Part shown: one piece after another, positions 56,133-64,000 of the stretch
Position numbering within the stretch: the first letter of the stretch is position 1
Layout of the letters: each line of letters begins with the position of its first letter
Made by a program: the position numbers and the translations under genes
Notes under the pieces: generated by a model
Seen by the model: only the letters and a program-made list of their open reading frames with translations
Database searches by the model: none
Told to the model about the DNA's origin: nothing
Assembly (NCBI GenBank): GCA_020912385.1
Contig: CP087219.1
Location: 124,001 to 188,000, forward strand
DNA from: Neofusicoccum parvum
Lineage: Eukaryota; Ascomycota; Dothideomycetes; Botryosphaeriales; Botryosphaeriaceae
Direction of reading: 5' to 3'
Length of the DNA: 64,000 bases

Positions 56133-57002
56133 CTAGCGGCACCGTTCGACAAAGTTCTGCAGATCAGGGAAGTCGTGCATGTTCATGATGGCCTTCTTGA
56201 CGACGGATTTGACTTCTGGCTTCTGCTCGTCCGAAACACCACGGACCTTGGGAATGCCCCATTGTTCGCGAATGCGATAGTAGGCGCACGTGAGTCCGCC
56301 GGCAGTGCGCTCTTGCTCAGGGTAGGTTGGCCACAGGCCAGTCTCCTGATGGCGTCGCTTCTGTCCGGCTGGGAATCGCTCGCAGAACTCCTTCTCGATC
56401 TCCTTCCAAGTCATGCCACGCAGGATGGCACAGACCATGATGAAGGCGCGCTCTTCCTCGCCGTACGTGTGACGAGGCTCCCGACGCGGAGGGTCGGCAC
56501 GGGCAGACCTGGACGAGCCAGCCGGAGAGTGTCTCTGCGGATAGCCTGAAGGCGAGTCCGGGTCCGACGTGTCGATGAGCTCGCCGTCCGAATAGGTAGT
56601 GCTTCCGGCGGTGCTCGCACGACGGTAGCTGGGGGAGGAGTTGACCGATGTCCACGGAGAGTGCTGCGCAGACGCCGTGTAAGCGTTGGAGTACTGTGGT
56701 TGGACATGCTGAACCTGGTGGCTGCGGATGGGCATTGAGTGGGTGGCATAGTCCGCGCCATAGCTGTAGTGGGCATAGCCACCGGCGTGGTACGAGCTTT
56801 GGCTGCCGGCTCTGTGTGGGGCCGGTCGGCTGCCTGGAGCAACGAAGTCAAGAGACATCCTCTCCAGGCCACGTGAATCGGGGCTGAGTGCACCCCGCAC
56901 GGGCTGGCTGTCAATGGGCGACGAGTTGGACGAGCTGTTGCGGCTGCCATTGGACGGAGGGGAGGAGGAGTCCTCGTTGAGGATGTTGCGGAGGTTACTC
57001 AT
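56133..57002 (-). CDS. Conserved fungal protein with SANT/Myb-like helical domain, putative DNA-binding
   Basis: Intronless, 289 aa. I do not know a named function. The first ~170 residues are disordered, rich in Ser, Pro, Tyr and His (SSPPSNGSRNSSSNSSPID). The domain is at ~175-255: it opens HTYGEEERAFIMVCAILRGM, then TWKEIEKEFCERFP, a short loop with basic residues (GQKRRH), and ERTAGGLTCAYYRIREQWG. Three predicted helices with the spaced tryptophans are what a SANT/Myb-type fold looks like, and I recall the same block in uncharacterised ascomycete proteins. The last ~30 residues are charged (KPEVKSVVKKAIMNMHDFPD). The start ATG 57000-57002 is the first in frame. Nuclear function is likely but not shown. 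Confidence 0.75.
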   Translation of the reverse strand: MSNLRNILNEDSSSPPSNGSRNSSSNSSPIDSQPVRGALSPDSRGLERMSLDFVAPGSRPAPHRAGSQSSYHAGGYAHYSYGADYATHSMPIRSHQVQHVQPQYSNAYTASAQHSPWTSVNSSPSYRRASTAGSTTYSDGELIDTSDPDSPSGYPQRHSPAGSSRSARADPPRREPRHTYGEEERAFIMVCAILRGMTWKEIEKEFCERFPAGQKRRHQETGLWPTYPEQERTAGGLTCAYYRIREQWGIPKVRGVSDEQKPEVKSVVKKAIMNMHDFPDLQNFVERCR

Positions 57003-59173
57003 GGCGAATCAGGCGTCGGAGGCGTAAAGTAAAGTTTAGGCTTTGGGAGAGAAACACGGGAAGAGGGAAGTGATCCTTGAAGCGGGAGCTATGGGCTGAA
57101 CCTTATTTGAGTAAAGAGGAGGGAGGAGGGAAACGGTGGTGCTTGAGGGCTGAGCATGTTCAGGGTCCAACAGCGCACCTCTTAAAATACCTACCGAGCC
57201 ACGACGTCTCGCAAAGAGCTATCAAGCATTGATTTGGTCGGCCCAGGGCTGTCGACTCTGTGTAACCGATGCAAACTTGTAAATCTCGAGGAGAAAAAGC
57301 AGATGTGTGATCCACGGACGCATGCTTCTGCAGGAATCCGCTTGCCAACACCCCTACAGGCCTGGACCCCGGTCAGGGACGCTTCCCCCTCGGAAGATGC
57401 TTTTTGTGAAGAAATCGGCCGGCTCGCCTTTCCAGGCAGTGGGCCGTGATCCGGCGCCAATCTAATCGGATCTGGAAAGGACGCAGATTGCGTCGATCCG
57501 CCCGTCCAGCCTTCGCATCTTCATCTTCAGCCTCGCCGAAGGTCTTGAACAGCCTGCACACTGTCACGCCAAGGGAAGGGGCGGTCTGATGGGAAGGATG
57601 AGCTGGCATATGCCGGTAGCGCGATCGGCAAGGTGCCAGAAAAGGCGGGTATCAGCCACATTGAGTTGAGGACGTATTTTGTTGCTGCTGGTCGCCAGAG
57701 CATCCTAGCCCCGCGAGCGGCTTGCCGCATTCCATGGCTGGCAGCACCCCGGCCGCGTACCGAAGTTTGAAAGGGCTTGGGCAGCTGCAAGAGGGGGCAC
57801 TGCAAGGCCACGCCGGTGCGCCCATTTGCATCGTCATTAGTTGCTTCGCACAACAACGTCCGGGCGTGTAACGGTCTGGAAGGCGGCAGGGGCCGGGAGC
57901 TGAGAGGAAACAGCGCCGGGCTGGGGTCAATGGGGTGCAGGGCGTCGAGACATCTACGCCCAACGGCTGTCGAGTGCATGGGAGTGACACAGGGCGAAGT
58001 GATGTACATGTTTGCTGAACGAGATAGAACGCGGTGCTGACTCGCGGCGTGTCAAGACGGTATTCAACGGCCGTTTGGAGCGGTTCATGATGTCATGCCA
58101 GGGCCAGACCACGTGAGACTGCAGCGGGCTGGTCGGGGGAGACTGTTGATGGCGAATTCCTGGGAGGTTCCTTCTTCACACCGCTTTACCCGCGAGCCCG
58201 GGTGGTAGCAGAGCGCTGCAGCATGGGGCTGAGCTGGGGGCGCGCGATCAGCGTTCCTGGCGCGACGCAGATGCTGGTGTCGCACATCAGAACACAACGG
58301 CCTCAGGGAGGTGCGTCCTGGGCCGGGATGGGCGGCGCTGGACTGGAGCCGCGTAGGGCCTGCAAACGGCGCGGTGCAGACATGGGAAGCGGGTCCGCTC
58401 GTATCATCAGCCGGTCATCCGTCAAATTTCGCAGCTGCATGTGCGACACATCATAGTCCGAGTTCCTGAAGAGTAGATTGCGCCCGGGGAAGCTGATGCT
58501 GGCAAGCCGGAAGGCGTCGCGCGCATCCCCATGATCGTTGCGAGGGTGCGTGGGCCGGGGCTGACCAACGGCGCGGGACGGGCAGTGTCGATTGCAGGGA
58601 GGGGCGTGCGTGGTACAGCTGGCGCTCGCACAGCATGCGGGCGAGTTGCTTTTGGCGCGAGTGGGCGAGTGGGCGAGAGGGCGGGTGCGCGCGCGGTGAT
58701 GCCAATGCTGAGCTCCAGCAGCTGCAGCGGCCAGGCGTCTGGAATGCGCGCCCGCACGTGACTGCCATCGTCTCGGAGCGCTGCCCACCAGCCTCCTGCG
58801 CGGCTCTGATGCAGACCGTAGACCGCAGACCGCAGGCAGCAGGCAGCAGCAGCAGCAGCCGCGCCGAGCACGTGACCAGCCGCGGTCGTCTCTGCGCGCT
58901 GCGAGCTGCCAGCTGCCAGCTGCTGGCCGGTCCGCACCGCCTCGGCCGTCTCTGCAACGCCGTTGCCATGGCCTGAATCGCTCTCCCGCCTGGGAGCTTG
59001 CCGTCGCCGATCTCCCCATGCTCCCGCCCTCCACGATAGCTGTGCCGTTTCCTTATCTCGCCGACCCCTCCTTCGCGCCGGGCCATATGAGCCCAATGCC
59101 GCCCGTCGCGGCCTGTCTGCGCTTCTCTCTTGCGCGTGCGATCCCTCACAAGTGATTCCGCCACCGCTGCACG
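57003..59173. other. Divergent intergenic region SANT-like / isochorismatase
   Basis: 2.2 kb that must contain both promoters. It has an AGC-rich microsatellite at ~58836-58862 and nearby AGCTGCC repeats (58894-58925). The right end is GC-rich. Minus-strand frames here are extensions of the antisense frame of the isochorismatase gene. No gene is supported. Confidence 0.5.
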
Positions 59174-60190
59174 ATGCGCACAGAGGAACACGCGGACATG
59201 GCTTCCCACAGGCGCGCCGTCATCGGCAACGAGGCCAACTTCTGGCTGCATTCGACGCGCACCGGCTTCGACCTGACGCACCCCGACACGCCGACGGCCG
59301 CGCCTGTGCAGCCGCGGCTGACGATCCAGACGTCGACGGCGCCCATCACCATTTCGCCGGCCAAGACGGCGCTGGTCATCATCGACATGCAGAACTTCTT
59401 CCTCTCCGAGGCCTTTGGCCGCCGCAAGGGCGCGGGCCACGCGGCGGCCGACAAACTGCAGCAGTACGGCATTCCGGCGGCGCGCAAGGCGGGCATCCGG
59501 GTGTGCTGGGTCAACTGGGGCCTGACGGAGGCCGAGGTGAAGACGATGCCGCCGGCGGTTAAGCGAGCCTTTGGTTTCGAGGCGGTGGCCGAGGACGCGC
59601 TCGACGACACGGCGGGCGCCGCAGCCCATGTCTTTGCGGAAAAAGCAAACGGCGTGGGCGTGGACAAGCACGGCGAGCTGCGCCACCAGGGCGGCCACCT
59701 TCTGCTGGAAAACGGCAAGGACGGGCGCATCTACCGCGGGCTGGGGTCGTCGTGCGGCGACGTGGTCCTGCCGTCGGGCGAAACGGTCGACGCGGGCCGG
59801 CTGCTGATGCGCGACACCTGGAATGCAGCCCTGTGGCCGCCGCTCGACGCCGCGCTCGCGGAGGGCCGCAAGCTGGCAACGCGCCCCGACGTCTGGATCC
59901 ACAAGAACAGGATGTCGGCGCTGTGGGGCGGCACGACGGAGCTGCAGCAATTCCTGGAGGCCGAAGGCATCCAGACACTGCTGCTCAGCGGCGTCAACAC
60001 GGACCAGTGCGTGGGCGGCACGCTGACGGACGCGTTCAGCAAGGGCTTCGACTGCGTGCTGCTGGGCGACGCGGCGGGCACGACGACGCCTGCGTTCGGC
60101 CAGGAGTGCTTCGAGTACAATGCGGCAAAAACATACGGCTTCCTGAGCAGCACCGAGGCGCTGTGGGCGGCGGCGGCGGCCATGGGCTAG
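59174..60190 (+). CDS. Isochorismatase-family cysteine hydrolase
   Basis: Intronless, 338 aa, long for the family (~200). The catalytic triad of cysteine hydrolases is visible: Asp in TALVIIDMQNFF (~75), Lys in VWIHKNRMSALWG (~244) and Cys in GVNTDQCVGGTLTDAF (~281). An N-terminal extension of ~60 residues precedes strand 1, and an insertion of ~110 residues (about 130-240) separates the Asp and Lys segments. Such enlarged fungal members are common but their substrates are unknown. True isochorismatase activity should not be assumed. The ATG 59174 was chosen because it is the first in frame; a second ATG is at codon 9. Likely cytosolic. Confidence 0.9.
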   Translation: MRTEEHADMASHRRAVIGNEANFWLHSTRTGFDLTHPDTPTAAPVQPRLTIQTSTAPITISPAKTALVIIDMQNFFLSEAFGRRKGAGHAAADKLQQYGIPAARKAGIRVCWVNWGLTEAEVKTMPPAVKRAFGFEAVAEDALDDTAGAAAHVFAEKANGVGVDKHGELRHQGGHLLLENGKDGRIYRGLGSSCGDVVLPSGETVDAGRLLMRDTWNAALWPPLDAALAEGRKLATRPDVWIHKNRMSALWGGTTELQQFLEAEGIQTLLLSGVNTDQCVGGTLTDAFSKGFDCVLLGDAAGTTTPAFGQECFEYNAAKTYGFLSSTEALWAAAAAMG

Positions 60191-60210
60191 GCGGGCGGCA
60201 GGCAGCCGGT

Positions 60211-60262
60211 AGCAGGCAGGTAGCGGGCAGGTAGCAAGCAGAAGCAAGCAGAAGCAAGCAGA
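60211..60262 (+). repeat. Short tandem repeats before PIK1
   Basis: Approximate copies of GGCAGGTAGC are followed by three near-identical ten-base units (GTAGCAAGCA, then GAAGCAAGCA twice). They lie between the isochorismatase stop and the PIK1 start. Simple-sequence DNA with no assigned role. Confidence 0.7.
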
Positions 60263-60501
60263 GCGTGCTGCGCCGTCTCACGCAGCGGGCCTTTCTTTGA
60301 CACGGTGCTGCACGCAGCGTAGCGCGCATGGCGGCGTGCCTGGTGGTGAGGCGCCCCAATCGGCGCGCTGGCTCGCGTGAAACGCCAAGGCCGGCGCATG
60401 GAAGCTACACCTTGCAGCTTGCCCGAACCCGCAGCCGTCGGCCATGCGCGATCCCTCCGCTGCTCCCACCCCACGACCTCTCCCCCGATGAGCCGTTCCA
60501 G

Positions 60502-63500
60502 ATGAGTTGGAACCTGTTGGAGCGCTTCATCGAGTCGGATCACTTCAACGAAGATCCGTCGCTCAGCGTCGCCTACCTGTCGTGTGTGCTCCCGTCCCCG
60601 ACTCCCACGCCCGCCGCTCTCCTCGCCGCCGCTCCCCGCATTAAGCTTTCTGTCCCCTCCAGCCCCAGAGCCTCCCTGCTGACCACCGCCCGTCCGCCAG
60701 GCGCTATGCGGATCACGTCGGCATCCACTATGTGCTCTGCTCGAAGCTGCGCCGCTTCTCCTACGACGAGATCGAGTTCTTCCTGCCGCAACTATGCCAC
60801 CTACTCATCAGCGTCGACAATGAGTCCATGGCCCTCGAGGAATTCATCATAGATCTGTGCGAGGAGTCGGTCAATGCCGCCCTGCTCGTAAGCCCCAGCT
60901 GCCGACCCCGCTGCTCTCCGCACACTGCTCACCACCCGCCCCTTACAGACCTTCTGGCTGTTCCAGACCTATCTCCACGATCTCGCCGGGAACCCGCAGT
61001 CCAACGACTTCAAGACGTGCCGTCGTCTGTACAACAAGGTCCAGCGCATCGTCTTCGGTGCCTCGGAGCCCGCCAACCGCGATCGCATCAGGGGAAACGT
61101 GCTCCCGGTCACCGTTCTGTCGAGCCTCATCCTTGCAACCGTCGCTGCCCCCTTCCTCCCCCGCCATGCCGGCCCATTGGCCGTCGCCCAGGCCCGCAAA
61201 CCGCGCATGTCAACCGAGACCATATCAGATGCATCGCAGACTCAGACCCAGAAGCTGGTGCGCAGCAACACCGTCGCCGGTGGCTCTCCGCGACCTAGGA
61301 AGCCAAGGCCGCAGTCAGGCGCCCCGGAATCCGACGACTCTGACTCCCCCGTATCGCCGCCGAGACAGCGCTCCAAGGTGCCCGCCTTGGAGATTGAGAC
61401 CGCCCCCGCGAGACCCGCTGGGCAGCTCCCTCGCGCGTCATCAGCAGTTCAGCGCCCATCGTTGCTTACTGCTACCACCAAGGAAGCCCGTTTGAGCTGC
61501 TCGTCCTTGCCCGATTTCCGCAGCTCCAGCGTGTCCCCGATACCCACTCCTCCGGCCACGGCAGGCCTCACACCGCGTCCCGTTGAGCTCGCGCCACGCC
61601 GTGACCCCCGTCCTCCTCGCCCGCTTAGCCCTAGCGCCCTGTCGAGGTCGCAGAAGATCCGCATCCTCCGTTCCAACTATTTTCGGAGCGAGACGCAGTT
61701 TCTGAGCGCCCTGGAAGATATCTCAAACAGGCTTGTCATCGTTCCCAAGCCGGCACGCCTTAGCGCGCTGCGAGCCGAGCTGGCCCTCATTGCTCAAGAT
61801 CTCCCAGCCGAGGTAGATATCCCCATAATTTGCCCGCCAACCCTAGAGGATGGAGCTGCCGCCCACAGCAAGCATCATAGAATCGTGCGTCTCAACCCTG
61901 CCGAAGCCACCAGTCTGAACAGCGCAGAGCGTGTTCCGTACCTGCTCATGGTTGAGGTGCTGCGGGAAGACTTTGATTTCAATCCAGACAGCGAAGTCAA
62001 TCAAACGTTGCTTACGCGCCTGCTAGCCGAGAAAGGAACGAATAAGCGCCGGTTATTCGACCTCTCGGATTCGTCGCGGCAAGCCATCCCGGACAAACCA
62101 CCAGATCCGGGCGTTGACAGCGTGTTCGAACCGACCGATGGCGATCTGGGGAGCAAGGATCTTCTCATCAAGGATCCTGCTGAGGAAGAGCTTGCTAACG
62201 GCATGGCCAAGACGGCGTTGGCGAGCAACGGCTACACGGCTGTCAGAATTAACCCTGCACGTTCGTCAAGCGGGGCGCACACCATGTCTTCGGTGGGCAC
62301 GGCATCCACTCCCCGGTCCTCCGATATGGAGACAAGCAGAACAAGCAGCCCAGTTCCTCGCAAGATGACCCTGCCTGTATCCAACCGGGCCCAAGGACCC
62401 GACCAGCCTGATTTCTCTGCCCTTGCGACGCACATGCGTACTGCAGCACAGATGCTTGCTCAGCTGGAGGCCAGTGGATCCAAGCGGCCTAAGACTGAAA
62501 TGGCTGCCATCAAGTCAAAGATTATCGCGAGTATGCAAAACCTCGAGGAGCAAAGCTTCTACATGGACGAAACGCCTACGTTTGACAGCATCATGGCCGA
62601 GCCCAAGCCTACGGCACTGACTGCAGAGCCAGAGGATCTAGACGATGCCGCTGTGGACCCCAATGCAAGCAATAGCGCTGGAGCAGCACGCATGGAGAAC
62701 GATTCAAAGACAGGTGGCATCCAGCGCAAGGGCGATCGTGACGATCCCAGCGCGGCCACGTTTGGCGAGGACTGGACGGCCAAGAAAGAACGAATCAGGC
62801 GGTCCTCGCCTTACGGTTGGATGAAGAACTGGGATCTCATCAGCGTGATTGTCAAGACCGGGGCTGATCTCCGCCAAGAGGCATTTGCCTGCCAGCTGAT
62901 ACAGGTCTGCTGCAAGATCTGGCAGGATGCCGAAGTGCCGGTATGGGTGAAGCGCATGCGCATACTGGTGACAGGCGAATCATCCGGTCTGATTGAGACT
63001 ATTACCAACGGCGTATCACTGCATTCTCTCAAGAGAAGTCTCACCCTTGCCAGTATTGCTGCAGGCACCAACCCCCGGAAACGCATTGCCACGTTGCGTG
63101 ACCATTTCGTGCAGACGTTTGGCGAAGCCGACAGCGAGACTAACGGTGCGGCGGTTGACGCCTTCGCTCGCTCGCTTGCGGCGTACAGCATCATTAGCTA
63201 CGTGCTGCAGCTCAAGGACCGGCATAACGGCAATATCCTGATTGATAATCAAGGCCACATCATCCACATTGATTTTGGTTTCATGCTGTCGAACACTCCT
63301 GGCAGCATGGGGTTTGAAGCTGCGCCTTTCAAGCTGACCCAAGAGTACGTGGACGTTCTGGGAGGAGTGGGAAGCCCTGGCTACAACCTCTTCAAGATGC
63401 TCTGCAAGCAGGCTTTCCAGGCGCTTCGGAAGGAAGCTGAAAGGATCGTCATGCTTGTGGAGATGATGGGCAAGTCGAGTCAGATGCCGTGCTTTGCGGC

Positions 63501-63712
63501 GGGTGTGCAGCAGGCTGTGGCAGCCCTACGGTCAAGGTTCATGCTCCAGCTGAGCAAGGAGGAGGCCGAGTACTTTGTGGATGATCTTATTGGGAAGAGT
63601 GTGGGAAGCTACTACACGAGGCTGTGAGTTCACGTGTTCCATCTCAGTTCGCAATGCTAACGCGCCACGCAGCTACGACACTTTCCAGTACCGCACGCAG
63701 GGCATTTACTGA
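60502..63712 (+). CDS. PIK1: Phosphatidylinositol 4-kinase Pik1 (type III beta)
   Basis: Four exons (60502-60581, 60701-60887, 60949-63623, 63673-63712) with introns of 119, 61 and 49 nt; 993 aa, normal for fungal Pik1. It makes PI4P at the Golgi and in the nucleus. The N-terminal lipid-kinase-unique helices start MSWNLLERFIESDHFNEDPS and continue VNAALL/TFWLFQTYLHDLAG. A long, poorly conserved linker (~150-680) has Ser/Pro-rich segments. The kinase domain runs from ~690: WDLISVIVKTGADLRQEAF, catalytic loop LKDRHNGNILID (~843) and activation HIDFGFMLSNTPG (~862). The last 40-nt exon restores YDTFQYRTQGIY, the conserved C-terminus; without it the protein would stop at YYTRL. The start at 60502 is the conserved one; the frame stays open upstream with no similarity. 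Confidence 0.95.
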
Positions 63713-64000
63713 TATGGAGAATACCCAAATGTCGAATGAATTCGTTTCGAGCCTGTCGGGCTTTATCGCAGGGAGAAAGAGCATCGCGACGGCGTTGTTT
63801 ACCATTTGTAACACCATCACGTAATCCGTCGAATCTGAGGGTTTGGTCTTCGAGCACGGGCTATCTTTGGTAGAACCACTGTCCGCTGTCAGCGTTTAAT
63901 TTGGTGATCCCCTCCCTGCGTGTATGCTCACATGGCTGCTTGAGATACCAATCAGTGGTTGAGCCAGCTCCGAAGATTCTCACGCTGGCTGACGCTTGCA
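63713..64000. other. 3' flank of PIK1
   Basis: Under 300 bp to the window end; holds the PIK1 transcript end. No other gene visible. Confidence 0.5.

Noticed and set aside
58451..60247. Minus-strand open frame of 598 codons
   Set aside because: Antisense of the isochorismatase-like gene; Arg/Ala/His-rich shadow without domain.
1..64000. CRISPR array, rRNA or tRNA genes, intact transposon
   Set aside because: No regularly spaced repeats, no tRNA T-loop with flanking stems, and no transposase or reverse transcriptase frame were seen by eye on either strand; a proper covariance search was not possible.

Overview
The window is nuclear DNA of a filamentous ascomycete (Pezizomycotina). Genes lie singly on both strands and most are split by short introns, about 46-76 nt, with GTRNGT-type donors, CTAAC-like branch sites and CAG/TAG acceptors. 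Coding DNA is GC-rich. The gene set is typically fungal: midasin, Pik1, Ctk3, Iwr1, Med20, a GH47 mannosidase, a GMC oxidoreductase and a CE12 esterase. Protein style suggests Dothideomycetes, but this is an impression that was not tested. I rebuilt 18 protein genes. For the spliced ones I joined exons by hand from splice signals and frame.

Left part (1-12.6 kb): accessory, secretory and redox genes. These are the 3' end of an Old Yellow Enzyme-type flavin reductase, a Baeyer-Villiger-type monooxygenase, a 14-cysteine secreted protein, a secreted GMC oxidoreductase and a secreted subtilisin-like protease. A 2.2-kb stretch without clear genes separates the last two.

Centre (12.9-32.9 kb): housekeeping genes. 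The giant MDN1 gene (4,940 aa, one intron) is divergent from mitochondrial ribosomal protein L7/L12. Then come CTK3 (kinase of the RNA polymerase II CTD), a small secreted orphan, and pyrroline-5-carboxylate reductase. A gene-poor stretch follows (32.9-36.3 kb), partly AT-rich.

Right part (36.3-64 kb): a secreted rhamnogalacturonan acetylesterase-like enzyme, MED20 divergent from a GH47 alpha-1,2-mannosidase, an equilibrative nucleoside transporter, and IWR1. An 8.5-kb stretch without a recognisable gene follows (47.7-56.1 kb), containing an AT-rich, stop-filled island. The end holds a conserved fungal protein with a SANT/Myb-like helical domain, an isochorismatase-family hydrolase and PIK1 (phosphatidylinositol 4-kinase).

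Three genes (CTK3, MED20, IWR1) serve RNA polymerase II but are interspersed with unrelated genes, so there is no operon-like logic. The only plausible functional grouping is the redox/secretory set at the left edge, which may be part of a catabolic or secondary-metabolism cluster continuing off the window. I found no rRNA, tRNA, CRISPR array or intact transposon. I did not find a convincing undescribed system; the best leads are the two secreted cysteine-containing proteins, the SANT-like protein and the unexplained 8.5-kb interval.
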